DNA of 64,000 nucleotides. Source: Impatiens glandulifera. Lineage: Eukaryota; Streptophyta; Magnoliopsida; Ericales; Balsaminaceae. Under the pieces are notes generated by a model. It saw only the letters and a list, made by a program, of their open reading frames with translations. It had not been told where the DNA came from and ran no database searches. How positions within the stretch are numbered: position 1 is the first letter of the stretch; the number at the start of each line of letters is the position of its first letter. Location of the stretch: positions 51,395,113-51,459,112 of the forward strand of contig NC_061866.1 in NCBI RefSeq assembly GCF_907164915.1. Direction: 5' to 3'. Below are positions 21,580-33,839 of this stretch, piece after piece. The position numbers and the translations under genes were made by a program.

Positions 21580-22215
21580 GCCCTAACCAAAATAAATATC
21601 TCATGAAAATCAAATCCCAAAGTCTTTCTTTTGACTTTTCTATTTATGAGATTTTTTTACTTAAAGTAACACTTTTTATATTATTTTTTAATAATAATAA
21701 TTTTTTATATCTTACCAATATTATTTTGATTTAAGATGATATATTAAAAATTCATATTATTATATAAGAAAAATAAAATTATTATAAAATATAAATAATA
21801 AATAAATATATTAGTAATATTATATATATTTATTTTCATTGATTAATCAATTATACTTTTTATTTATTTATAAAAATTATTATAACTAATGTTACTTAAA
21901 TTAGTTCATTTAAATTTAATTTAACATTACAAACATAATTTAAATGTTTGTTGCAATAATTAACGAACTTTCAAACCACACAATATTATTATTTCAAAAC
22001 CCCGTCTAATAATTTTGATATGACTATATGCTTTTTTTAACAAATTTTTATAGAATTATACAATATTATTTGAAATCACTTGTTCACAATTATATATAAC
22101 GTTCTGAACCGAAATTGAGTAAATTGCATTATTTTTATTTGAGCTTTCGAATTTGATACCCGTTAAAATAAATTAAATTTGTATCTCCTCTGTTAAAGGA
22201 AATTGGAGCAAATGA

Positions 22216-22565
22216 CACTAAAGATTAGTGTATTTGTAAAAAGTGTCAGCGCATCAAAAAAATTTATGCGTTGATAACACTTTTTGTTTTTTTTGGACGA
22301 AAATGCCCCCGTTGCGAGACGCAACCGGCATCCGCGAGACGATTTTTTATTTTATTTTAAAAAAAATCGAAAAAAATAATAATCATTTCGCGAATGCCGA
22401 TTGCGTCTGGCGAATGCCGGTTGCGTCTAGCGAATGCTGGGTGCGTCTCGCGATTATGAACATCTCGCGACATGGGAAAAATCGTCCGAAAATAATTACA
22501 AGTGTCACCGACAATTTTTTTTGTTTATGCGCCGACACTTTTTACGAATAACAAATTCTTTAGTG
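22216..22565. mobile_element. CACTA-like non-autonomous mini-element, 350 bp
   Basis: Left end CACTAAAGATTAGTG; right end, reverse complemented, CACTAAAGAATTTG. The 3-bp flanks are TGA and TTA (one mismatch). The subterminal motif AAAAAGTGTC(A/G)GCGCAT occurs inverted near both ends and again internally as ATGCGTTGATAACACTTTTT, so the sequence folds back. The centre is a GC-rich block with tandem GCGAATGCCGGTTGCGTCT-like units. There is no coding capacity. Confidence 0.75.
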
Positions 22566-23114
22566 TTATCTCATCAAATTTTCACGTGAGAAGTAAACCT
22601 ACTACTTTATCACTTTCATCCTTATAAAGATATAAAGTTGCTTACCAAGTAAATACAAAATTTGATGAATATGTTATTTAAAATATCTAGTTGATTAATT
22701 ATTATTTTTCTGAAGACAATGCTAATTATTTTTATTTTTTTTTGTTAAATCTAAATGAATTATTATTAAAATATATATTGATTTATCTTGGTTTGGCAAA
22801 TTTGCATGAGCCAATCAAATAATTTTTAAAACAAAACTTATCCAATTCTCCACATAGACTTTACAGTCTCTCTCTCTCACTATCTATCTATCTCTGACCT
22901 TTCTATTGAGCTTGTGGATGATCATAAATGGAAAACACGATTTTGGCGATATCCTTTTCATTCAACAAAAACGCCCATCCATCTCGAATATTCGCATCCA
23001 CCGCAGCCTTCTCGTCTCCGCGATCCGCATCATAATCAATATGTCTTCTCTCTACCTCACACTTTCTTAATCTCGCATTTTTCCCATCGCCGGAACTCCT
23101 CCGACCGACGTCTC
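22566..23114 (+). other. Upstream region and leader of the DUF2358 gene, with two uORFs
   Basis: A CT-rich stretch (about 22865-22900) probably marks the transcription start region. The leader carries a 35-codon uORF (ATG at 22927, starting MENTILAISFSF and ending at a TAA near 23033) and a short uORF at 23041-23070 (MSSLYLTLS). Both end before the main ATG at 23115. Confidence 0.6.
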
Positions 23115-24136
23115 ATGGCCGTTCTGCTTCCTTCGTCGGAATTCTCCTTCCGCCTCGAACTTCCGTCAAAATGTCTCTTCAGATCAATCTCGAACACTGT
23201 TCGATGGCACAATAACGATGTTAAGTTTAAGTTGCAGGTTCGCGCTTCTTTGAAAATCAAGGATCTGGATTCGGTTCGTGAATTATCTGCTCCGGTGAAG
23301 CTAACAAAGCAAGAGGAAGAAGAAGAAAATAGACGGAATTACTATGTAAATACTGGTTACGCTATACGAACACTACGTGAAGAGTTTCCCCAATTGTTCT
23401 ACAAAGAACTTAGGTTTGACATTTACAGGTTTGATTTGATTTCCATTTCTTTTCCTGTACTACTCATTTATGATCTTATGAGAAATATTAGTAGTAATTT
23501 CATTCATATTACCTTGACATGATTTGATTTCCACTCATTTATGATCTTATGAGAAATATAAGTAGTAATTTCATTCATATTACCTGACATGATTTGATTT
23601 CCACTCATTTATGATCTTCTGAGAAATATTAGTTGTAATTTCATTCATACTACCTTGATTTGATTTCCATTTCTTTTTGGACTACTCATTTATGATCTTC
23701 TGAGAAATATTAGTAGTAGTAATTTCATTCATATTACCTTGACAGGGATGATATTGTGTTCAAGGATCCACTAAACACATTTTCAGGGATTGACAATTAT
23801 AAATCAATTTTTTGGGGTCTTCGATTCCATGGTAAGATGTTTTTCAAGGCAGCTTGGCTTGATATCATCAGCATATGGCAACCAGCCGAGGGTATAATAA
23901 TGGTCCGATGGAGTGTCCATGGAATTTCACGAGTTCCATGGGAGACCCGCAGCAGATTTGATGGTGTTTCAGAGTACAAACTTGATGAGAAGGGTAAGAT
24001 TTATGAACACAAAGTCCACAATATTGCTCTAAATGGTCCTCCTAAGTTCAAAGTATTGGGTGTGGAAGAGCTAATTCAATCCCTTGCCGGTCCCTCTACT
24101 CCAAAACCAACATATTTCAAGATTACAAAGGAATGA
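23115..24136 (+). CDS. DUF2358 family protein, probably plastid-targeted
   Basis: Exons 23115-23428 and 23746-24136 join in phase to 705 nt, 234 aa. The start is the first ATG in this frame. The first 45 residues or so (MAVLLPSSEFSFRLELPSK) are Ser/Arg-rich with few acidic residues, like a chloroplast transit peptide. The mature part begins near the Glu-rich QEEEEENRR and contains YAIRTLREEFPQLFYKEL, DPLNTFSGIDNYKSIFWGLR and WSVHGISRVPWE, the conserved pattern of plant DUF2358 proteins, which have an NTF2/SnoaL-like fold. The biochemical role is unknown. The intron (23429-23745) is mostly a tandem repeat. Confidence 0.88.
23431..23745 (+). repeat. Intronic tandem repeat, about four 70-90-bp units
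   Basis: Each unit contains GATTTGATTTCCA, CTCATTTATGATCTT(A/C)TGAGAAATAT, GTAATTTCATTCATA and ends near TACCTTGACA. Only the last copy ends CAG and serves as the acceptor at 23745; earlier copies end CAT or differ. Confidence 0.88.
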
Positions 24137-26861
24137 AAGCAACCAGGTTCAAATTTTTGTCTTAAATATACTATGACTTGTTGTGTTAAATGTGCCACTT
24201 TCAACCAACTTGGGTTATATATACTTTGTATATAATAGGAGGAATTGTTAAGCTTTGAGTTTCTATGAAGTGTGTGTTTATATAATAGGATATTTGAGAA
24301 ACTCAAAAGATACACTTTATGATGAGTGGTATAGCTTTGGATGAGTTAAGAGTTTGCTTGTACATATGAAAGTTGAAACATGTTCAAGATATAGTTTTCT
24401 CCAATATGAAAAATGGTTGATATTTGATATTGATAATGAGTAGATAGACTACACTAGGTCTCATGTTTGATTTTGATTGAAAGCATATTCATCGTGGATT
24501 GTTGTGATATCCTCTTACCAAGTAAAATTGAGGTTTTTCATTCGATTGGAATGGTGGGTTGCTTAACTTTTGGTTAAGTCTGAGATTTCTCACTAGGAAT
24601 GCTCTGATTTAAATGGGGTATTGCTACCCTCCCTCGAAAATAAACTCGTGTTGAAAATGGTCGATTTGATAATTTAGTTTCTCAAATTTTGAATATGGGG
24701 AGAATATGATTGATTGTGAAATGGTCTTGGACCTCTAGAAATATCTTCTAAGTTGAGATTTATTTGCCTTGTTTATTGTGTTAAAGACATGTCAAACATA
24801 GCCAAAGTTGAATTTGTGGCTCCTGATATTATTGGAAAGAATAATTTAATAGTTTACCAATAAAATGCTAAGTCTATGATATTTATCCACGGCCACAAGG
24901 CTTAAAAACTGTATTTTTTTAGGATAAAATAATTTAAAAGAAATATGTGGGAGTCAAATAACCCAAACTATAGTCTATACTAGTTATGTCTAAGAAGACT
25001 TGTGAACAGGAGAGTCAATATCGACTTCCATATTACGCGTCTATCTATCGGGCCTCTTCATATCATAGTTAACATCCGTTCAAAATTTGAATACTAACAT
25101 GAATGTCCCCGATTTGCTCACCTTATTTACCTTATCATTGATCTTCAAAGTGGTTAACATGTTTATCTATTGTGACCATGTGTTTCACTATCATCACTTT
25201 TGTGGCCTCCTTCCTATGTTTTATTATCAATCATATTTTCAATATCTTCCTCGTCGTCTGTTGTTATTTTGTATGTATCCTCGTCTGAGTCCTTTACTAT
25301 GAGGTCCTCCAAAGAACAGTAATTCATCTTTCGCCTCCAAACCCCTCTTCAACATCGGTTTGGCCCCATAATGCTACCTGATTAGCAATTTCACTTTGGA
25401 CTTTGGCTTTACTTCTATATTGATGGCTTGTCAATTAGCAATGTTCGTCATGCATTGTGTTAGTTGAGGTCTCCGTTCATCGATAATATGTTTTACATTG
25501 ATTGACCAAACTCGAGGAATCCATGAAGACCTACTTGTCGCCTTAGAAGATAATTCGCATTTTTCACTTTTGATTCTTCTCAAAATGAATGCAAAATAGA
25601 AGAACCAATATTCTCAACAGAAGAAATTATGATCAATCTTACTAGTACCAAAGCTTTTTAATATATGAGAAAGTTTACCCAAGTGCCTACATTGGAAAGG
25701 AATAACATATCAATCCAATAATTGGCTTAATTATAATTTTAAAAATTGTATATTTATTACATTTATATAAAAATAATAATATAAAATAAATTTTAATTAC
25801 TTTTAAGTATAAACATTCTAATTTAAATTGGATATAATAAACCATAATTTTCAAATGTAAATTTAATTAATTTATAAAATTATATATATTAAAATAAAAT
25901 TATAAATTACACTATAATTTATATTATTATTTAAGAAAAAATGAATCATATTCTAGAAAACAATATACCAATTATCAAATAAAACAAACAAATTCAGACT
26001 CTAATTTTAATTTTTACAATTTTTAAATAAAATTATCATTTAAAATATATAAGAGCTTTCAAATATGATTATTTTGAGATATAAAAATTTGTGGTAGATT
26101 ATAAGTTTTGTTATGAAATTTCAAAATATATATAGAGAGAGAGATTTACATTTGAATAAATAAGTTATAAAAAAAAAAAGAAGTAAATTTTAGAGAAGTT
26201 TAAAAGTAAAACTTTTAATCCCTCTAATAATTCTTCTTGTATTGGAAAGTGTTTCGTTTTTCATTCAAATTTTAGTTGATGTTGTGTTTTGTTCGATCCG
26301 ACATTCTGTTAGCCTAATTGAATTTTTTGTCTCGAATTTTGCAATTTAAATAATACTCTCAATTATTAGATTATTTAACGCTCATACTCTTATATTAGTT
26401 GGTAATTTTGTATCTAATCCATCTTCTCCTTAATCGCAAAGTCCTCGAACTTAAACCTAGACCTTAAACTCATATTTAAATATATAAAAAATAATTGTCC
26501 GAAAAAAAAAAGAATAAATAAATTGGACCAGCAAAATTCTAGTCCTCTTTTAAATTCCATGAGTTGTCAAAGGGTTTATTTATTTTATTTATAAAATATC
26601 AGTTTTTGAAAGAAAATGAAATAAATAAAATAAATGAATACGTATATACATCTATTTTATTTATATATTTATTTTGTTCCCTTTCTTCACAATTAAGAGA
26701 GTGTGTATGTGATCTGATTCAGTGATTGAATTCCAAATCGAAGAAAAAGAAGAACAAGAAGGAAGACGAAGAGATCTGAAACTCCGAAAACTAGTATTCC
26801 AGAAATCTCTGATTGATTAGTATGTGTTCTTCACTCTAATCCGCTTCGTCTATGCATAAAA
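24137..26861. other. Intergenic region without a supportable gene
   Basis: It begins with the 3' region of the DUF2358 gene. Around 24950-25560 the composition is less AT-rich, and the minus strand holds short acidic coding-like stretches, perhaps a decayed mobile-element gene; no family was recognised. From 25700 to 26650 it is AT-rich with no clear feature. The leader of the GT77 gene occupies about 26700-26861 and includes a five-codon uORF at 26822. Confidence 0.6.
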
Positions 26862-29201
26862 ATGTCAGCAATTCTGCATCAAAGGCCACTTCAAAGCATT
26901 CTCACAAGTTCTTCCCCTCAATCTCCTACCTCTTCAACCAATCACCAGAAATCTCTCGTCATTTTCAGCCGACCAGTTCTCCTCATCCTCTTATCCCTTC
27001 TCGTTATACTCGGAGTCTTCTTCCCATGGATTGGAAATCATCACGCTCTCTTCTCAACCTTCCCTGGTTCTACTCCTTCACTTTCTAATAAATGGAATGA
27101 TTATACACTTGCCGATGCTGTTTCTAATGTGGCCAAGAACGGTACCGTCATACTTTGTGCCGTCAGCCAGCCGTATTTACCGTTTCTCAACAATTGGTTG
27201 ATTAGTATCACAAGACAGAATCATCACGAGAAGGTTCTAGTCATTGCTGAGGATTACGCTACTCTATACAAAGTCAATGAGAAATGGCCTGGACACGCCG
27301 TCCTTATTCCCCCTGCTCCGGATGCCCAGACTGCTCACAAGTTTGGATCTCAGGTTCATTTTTGTATTCAATTTTCCATTATTTGATTGATAAAGTGAAA
27401 AACTTCATTCATAAATCTGATTTGCGATTCAATTAGACCTTATTTTATTCATAAGTAATCAAAATTGTTCACAGAATGTAAAAGAATTGCAGTAGAAATC
27501 TCAGTAATGTGGCTAATGTCCTGTAAATGTATGTAAACTGCACTCTTTTTGGATGCTTGTAGTGTGTGGATTATGATCAGCTGCTCCTGCTCTTTCTTGT
27601 CTATCCATAAGAATTAAGCTTATGTCAACATGCCCCGAAACACTCAGTAGTAGTCTGGGGTTTTATCATATTTTTTATATTGACTTCACCTAGATCTTGT
27701 TTACAGGGATTCTTCAATTTTACATCTCGAAGGCCTCGTCATCTACTTCATATATTGGAACTTGGATACAATGTATTGTATAATGATGTTGATATGGTTT
27801 GGCTGGCAGATCCATTTCCATATTTCGAAGGGAACCACGATGTGTACTTCACAGATGACATGGTTGCGGTATGTATGATGTCTTTATCTGTTAGTGTTCA
27901 AATTAGGTCGTATTACAATTTTTAGAAGATTAATCTTGAGAATGCATAATGGAACCAGGTTAAGTATGTAGGATGCTCTATTGATGCATTTAAATGCGAT
28001 AGTTGTTTACATATAAACTATGTTTTAGATTAATTGGCTTCAAAATTAAACTGTCTTTCATGAGATAGGATTGGACAGTAGATGTTTTGATGATTCATGT
28101 ATCAATTTTTCAAGAAAGATGTTTTGAATAAAATGCTTTTGTTCTTTATGAAAAATAAAGCTCCCATTACAGTTCTCAAATTTTTAGAGGATTAATCTGA
28201 TCTCATGTTGTCTGATATGGAACATACAGATTAAACCTTTGAATCATTCTCATGCTTTACCACCTCCGGGGAAAAAGGGACGATGTTATATATGCAGTTG
28301 CATGATTTATTTGCGTCCAACTAACGGTGCAAAACTTGTCATGAGAAAGTGGATCGAAGAGATGCAAGTTCAGCCCTGGACCAGATTAAAGAAAGCAAAT
28401 GACCAGCCTGCTTTCAACTGGGCACTGATGAAAACTGCGGACCAGGCATGTTTTGCACTTTGGTTATATCAATATTATTTGTTTGGTCCTATTTTACCCT
28501 TAGGCCTTGTTTGATGTGAGTCAATTTGGGATTAATTCCAAATAATCTACTATCCAATCTACTAATCACATCATTTATTTTATCAACCAAAATACCCTCG
28601 CTATATGTATTTATACCTCTAAATACCTTTTTTACTTAAATAACCCCAGATCAAATAAGGCCAATAATTATACATTGACTTTGTCAAAAGTGGCAAATAT
28701 ACTCCTGAAATGGGTTCAACATTCGCCAATAAATCATTGACGAGAAGAAGAGAAATTGTGCAGTGTTGAACCCATTCAATGAAATTCGAGTGTTTATTTT
28801 GGGGGTTCTCGGTTATATTTGCCTCTTTGAAGAAAAAGAAAGAAAGTCATGTATAAAAATGTCATTTTCCCTGTTCCAGTTACTGCAATAATCCTTCTTT
28901 AGTTATATTGCTTGTTTGCATTAGACATGTTGGTTATAGAAATAAGAATGATGTTTTTTCTCACGACTAAAATTACCATGTTTGGCTTTAGGTGGATTTG
29001 TATCTGCTTCCCCAAGTAGCATTCCCGACAGGAGGATTGTACTTCAAGAATAAGACATGGGTTAAAGAAACGAAAGGAAAGCATGTAATCATACACAACA
29101 ATTACATAGTAGGATTTGAAAAGAAAATAACCCGTTTTCGCTTATATGGCCTTTGGCTTGTTGATGATTATGTTCTCGAGTCCCCTCTTGGAAGATTATA
29201 G
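26862..29201 (+). CDS. GT77 family xylosyltransferase-like protein (RGXT/MGP4 type), paralog 1
   Basis: Exons 26862-27353, 27707-27868, 28230-28445 and 28992-29201 are all in phase 0 and give 359 aa, the usual length for RGXT/MGP4 proteins. These Golgi type II membrane enzymes transfer xylose to fucose in side chain A of pectic rhamnogalacturonan II. Visible: a short cytosolic N-terminus, one membrane anchor at about residues 31-55, the conserved YNVLYNDVDMVW with DxD metal-binding motif at residues 191-193, NDQPAFNWALMKT, and a C-terminus HNNYIVG...LWLVDDYVLESPLG. Intron 3 uses a GC donor (CAG|GCATGT) and contains a 160-bp MITE. An upstream ATG at 26852 opens an overlapping 78-codon frame. 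The specific substrate is inferred from family membership. Confidence 0.92.
28503..28662. mobile_element. MITE with GGCCTTGTTTGAT ends, 160 bp
   Basis: Left end GGCCTTGTTTGATGTG; right end ATCAAATAAGGCC. Located in intron 3 of the first GT77 gene. Related ends occur at about 42731 and 51477. No convincing target duplication was found. Confidence 0.65.
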
Positions 29202-29555
29202 CATAGATCTATTTTCTTTCCACAAACTGCTGCTATTATTGTTGTTGTTGTTCTTGCAAGTGCCAATCTTCTTATTAGTTTGTACAATAAACCCTATATT
29301 TGAGGTATAATGAAGCATTAAGTTGGTTGGCCTTTCTAGTGCTTATTTCTTACCATTTTTAAGACATGTGTAAAATTGTAGCTTCTTTAATTTATATTAA
29401 AAGTGAACTTCATTAGTTCATTTCAGAGTTAGAATTCTCCTACATTGAATTGAATTCTGTATGTTTAAAATTTACAATATTTAAAATTAAACATCCTTAA
29501 TATTGTTTATGAATATAAAAACATCATTAAAATAAATAAATAAAACACAAAAGTT
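29202..29555. other. 3' region of the first GT77 gene
   Basis: Probable 3' untranslated region, with GTTGTTGTTG repeats near 29238 and AATAAA-like signals near 29285, then AT-rich DNA up to the tRNA. Confidence 0.55.
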
Positions 29556-29627
29556 TGCGTCTGCCGGGAGTCGAACCCGGGTCTATTGCTTGGAAGGCAA
29601 TTATCCTAACCGTTGGACTACAAACGC
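29556..29627 (-). tRNA. tRNA-Gly (UCC anticodon)
   Basis: The minus strand folds as a complete tRNA: acceptor GCGTTTG with CAGACGC, anticodon stem TTGCC/GGCAA-type flanking loop CTTCCAA (anticodon TCC), and T-arm CCGGGTTCGACTCCCGG. Internal promoter boxes are present. No intron. It lies between two GT77 paralogs. Confidence 0.95.
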
Positions 29628-30414
29628 TTATGTTTAACATAAAATTGTTTTAAACTTTTATCAATAGTAACATTTTAAGATTGATTAAAATTGTAAGTAA
29701 ATCTTTGTATCATCAATTGCAATCATAAATTTACCAATATATTGAAGATTTAGTGAAAAATAAAGATATTAAGGAGGAGTGAATTAATGCATGTGAAGTT
29801 AAATATGAAAATATTTTAGGTGTTAGTTCTCATCTTTCTCATCCTAATAGGGCAGTCCTTTTGTTATTTATTAGTTTTATTTTAAACCTTTTATCAATAG
29901 TAATACAATCTCAAAGTCATAAAACCTACTTTAACTTTAATTTTAAATGTTGTTGGTAGGAATTGAAGTATTTTTATCCATTCTTAATTTGTGACAAATG
30001 TATCATTTCTTTTATTTCATTTATCTAAAATTATAACCCAATATTACTCATAAATTATATTTTATTTTCTGAAGGACCCCCAAATAATTATAATTTTGTA
30101 GAAAAAAAAAATATACCAAATGTAATTCATGTATAAAAGGTTTTAACTTTACACATTTAAAGTTAGATTGGAAATACAAACACAAATATTAAAGTGGGAT
30201 CCACTATTTATAACTCAATAGCCATCTAAACAAAAGACAAATTTTTAATAAAGAAAACATAAATGTTTGATGCATCTCTACGAGTTTTAAATTACAAAAG
30301 TAATTCATTTAATATTCTCTTTTAAAACTAAAGATTGATTATTTTATCATTGTATGGCCCCTTTTGATACATATCTTTCCATCCTTGTTTGTTGATCAGT
30401 AATTAAGCATTTAT
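29628..30414. other. AT-rich spacer between tRNA and second GT77 gene
   Basis: No gene or clear repeat seen. The part near 30414 is the 3' region of the minus-strand GT77 gene. Confidence 0.6.
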
Positions 30415-31910
30415 CTATATTTTACCTAGAGGGGACTCAAGCTCATAGTCGTCTACCAGCCATAGGTGAAATTTTCGAAAGCGTTTAATCTTGTTTTTGA
30501 CTCCAATTACATAATTATTATGAATCACGACTTGCTTTCCTTTAGTTTCTTGCACCCACGTCGTATTCTTGAAGTATATATCCCCTGAAGGGAATGCTAC
30601 TTGAGGAAGTAGATACATATCAACCTATACATAAACGCAAACACGATTAGCAAATTCGATAAATGTTAATAGAAAAGACAATCACAATGACACAATGACA
30701 AAACAAAAACCTACATTTCCTATTGATTTCATCAGTGCCCAATTCAAGGGACGTTGATCGTTAGCTTGGTTCTCTTTAGTCCAAGGATGGGAAACAATCT
30801 CTTCAATCCACTTAGCCATGACCAGCTTCGCCCCGATTGTTGGGCGCATGTAAATGAGGCCGCTGCAAATGCGTGTACGTCCTTCTTTTCCGGATTTTGG
30901 TAAGTCGTGAGAATGGTTGAATGGTTTAACCTAAAAAGTTGTTTTAGTTAATGTAACTTGGAGAACAAGTAATGTTTTTTTTGTTGTAACTTGAAGATCA
31001 AACACTAATTAATGGAGATGAATGCATACTTTATCAATGTCATCTACAATGTACAAGTCATGGTTCCCTACTAAATATGGGAATGGATCAACCATCCATA
31101 CCAAATCAACATCCGTGAAAAATACATTGTATCCAAGTTCCAAAATTTGGAGTAGATAGAGAGGCCTTCGAGACGTTATGCCGAAGAATTTCTGTAAGTC
31201 GCATGCATAATATAGTTATTATATTATAAATGAGTTATAGTATGTACCATAAATAATTTATACCTATAAACAAGATAGATAACCTATTTGTAAACACTTA
31301 TTATTATTGTTTTGTATTTTTTTGTGATCCCAACTGTTAAATAATAATTAAATAATGTTATAACTTGTTTTTGAATTTTTTTTTCAAGTTGCATGTCATT
31401 TTGGCAACAAAGTGGATCAATTAAAAAAGTGTCACTATTTCTTTTATTTAAATAAGGGTTTTCCAAAAGGGTTTGTTTTACCCGCGATCCAAAATTGTAA
31501 GCATGATGTGAATCGGGCGAAGGAGGAATCAAGACGGCATGTCCCGGCCATTTGCGGTTGATCTTATAAAGTGTTGCGTAATCTTCGGCTATGACAAGCA
31601 CTTTTCGATGGTGTTGGAGCCTTTTGACACTAATCAACCAATTATTAAGCATTGGTAAGTATGGTTCACTTGCAGCGCACACAATCACCGTCCCATTCTC
31701 CGCCACATTCTCTAGGGCTTCCACTAACGTATAATGTTTCCATTTTTCGAGTGAACCGTTCTCGGAGCGAGACCAGAGTGGAAGCAAAGTGTGACGAGTC
31801 CCGAACCACACAAATTGGCTTAGTCCTAACACGAGAAGGACGAGAGATACGGTAAAGAAAATCACGATGAAGTTAGGGAACTTGGATCGTGATAATTTTG
31901 TGAGGAACAT
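30415..31910 (-). CDS. GT77 family xylosyltransferase-like protein, paralog 2
   Basis: Exons 31482-31910, 31030-31191, 30715-30930 and 30415-30624, all phase 0, give 338 aa. Exons 2, 3 and 4 have exactly the same lengths (162, 216, 210 nt) as those of the plus-strand paralog, so the two genes are duplicates. Visible: a membrane anchor at about residues 13-33 (NFIVIFFTVSLVLLVLGL), VIAEDYATLYKI, DxD at 170-172 in YNVFFTDVDLVW, NDQRPLNWALMKS, and a C-terminus LWLVDDYELESPLGKI. The N-terminus is shorter than in paralog 1. All three introns use GT-AG. Predicted Golgi role is in pectin RG-II xylosylation, by family. Confidence 0.92.
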
Positions 31911-33720
31911 TTTGCCATTGACAACATAAACTTTGATATTGATTATTGAGGTTATTTTTGGGTTGGAGTTATTTGTGAATAGTTCATTAAGTGTTAATTT
32001 ATGTTGTCAGTTTTTATTCTATTTATTAATTTTAATATTTATGTTTGAATACATTTAATCTCATCTTAATGAAGGTTTGATTTATTAATGTGACATGAGT
32101 TTGTAGTATATGGATTAGGAGTGGTTGGAAGTATAGGGTTTGATTACCTCACCTAGTTGTTTCATGGAACGATTAGCAAAATACTTTATTTTATTTTTGT
32201 AATATTTTAAAACTAAAATTAATAAATAAAAAAAAATTGTATTCCAATACCTTAGATTGAAATTGGAGTGTATTATTATTATGGGACTGTTAAATTCTAA
32301 AAAAAAAACAAAAAACAGGAAACATGTTATTTAAATAATTTACTTTTACCTCAAATAATAACGATTTCAAATAACCTAAAATTTATTAAAATCTGAAGAG
32401 AACTGTTACATAATTTGAGTATGTGACTCCCACAAAATCAGTTCACATTCTAATCAATCATAGTTCAATGAGAAAAAAAAAGAGAGTTACTTTTAACTTT
32501 TGAAAAGATTTAAAGGCTTGAATTATTTTATAATAAATTTATTCATTTAAATATTAATTTATATAAAATAATATTATAAAACATATATATATATATATAA
32601 TTAATAATTTGAATTGAATTGTCAAATTAGCCAATTGAGATTTCCATTTTTTTTAAATCTTACAATTTGTTCTTATTATAAAATTTATATCAAACAATAT
32701 TTTGTCTTAACAATTTTAAACATAGTTAACTTAATATTTATATGATATTTATAAATAAATAAATAAAAATTAATGTTACTAATTTAACTACTAAATTTCA
32801 ACGAATTTATAATTTTCACTACCATCTTCTTAAATTCAATAGTCTAAATCCTTAATTTCCTGAAATTCGATACTTAAATTAGTGACATTAATTAATTAAT
32901 TAATTTATAAATGTCATATATATATATAAGTTAACGACTTTAAAATAGTTAAAACAAATCATTCTTTATAATTTTGAAAATAAAGAACTCAAGTTTAAGT
33001 AGAAGTCAGGACTTAGTACAGTCGTATTAATTTTTTCGTTAATTAGAAAATAAAAAAAAGTAAAAAACCCAAATTATAATATTTGAAAGAAAGAGGATGT
33101 GAAACATTTCAATTAACTTGGATAAGTGTAGCTCTATTTTTGACCATTTGAACATTAATAATATTTAAACTCAATTTCACGTGACTAAGATATTTTCAAA
33201 CAAGAATATTGAAAGAAAAGAATTATAAAATCATATAGGATTCTCTATTTCTTGTTCTCTCTCACATGCTAGGATACAACAAAAAAACAATCATTAAACA
33301 ATTTTTGTTTTTTTTAAACATTATTTTACCCAATGGTAAGGAACAAAATCCTCTATTTTAAAATGATCGTGTTCCTCTCACAATCGGAGGAACAATATTG
33401 TAAATAATTTTTTATTTATTTACGATATTGTTCCTCTATTTGAGAACAGAAGATCCCAAATGCCTTCTAAAAGAGAATATGAGAACATAGATAAAATGGG
33501 AGCAAAATTCGAAAATATAGACCCTGCTTAAACAATGATTGATTACCTCTATATTTGTAATAAGTTGATTTAAAGTCTTTAGTTAGCTTTATTCACAAAA
33601 TATAATTATAATTTTTGTAATAAAAGATTCACTATTTTCTTTATAGAATAAATTTTGAATTAAATTGACAAGGCCCCGTCCAGTTAAGGGCAGTAAATAT
33701 ATTAGCGGCTTTGTAGGAGG
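31911..33720. other. AT-rich intergenic region
   Basis: Upstream region of the minus-strand GT77 gene, then about 1.6 kb of AT-rich DNA with A/T runs and an (AT)n tract near 32585. No supportable gene. Short sequences near 33295-33430 (TTCCTCT/AGAGGAAC) look like imperfect inverted repeats, but no ends were defined. Confidence 0.6.
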
Positions 33721-33722
33721 CA

Positions 33723-33730
33723 TATATAAA
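33723..33730 (+). promoter_or_regulatory. TATA box of the kinesin gene
   Basis: TATATAAA about 300 bp before the CDS, followed by a pyrimidine-rich leader starting near 33755, a plausible transcription start. Confidence 0.6.
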
Positions 33731-33839
33731 AGAAATGGCCCACTCCACCTTTGTCTCTTCCCCGCCAAAGCTCTCCTCACGGGTCCCACGTTCCAGCTCT
33801 CCCACTATTCTCTCTCAATTGCCGTGAAAGTGAAAAATC

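Noticed and set aside
22243..22551. 102-codon plus-strand frame
   Set aside because: It lies wholly inside the CACTA-like mini-element and has no conserved features.
22914..23114. 67-residue N-terminal extension of the DUF2358 protein
   Set aside because: The extended frame begins with GTG; the first in-frame ATG is 23115, which starts a plausible transit peptide.
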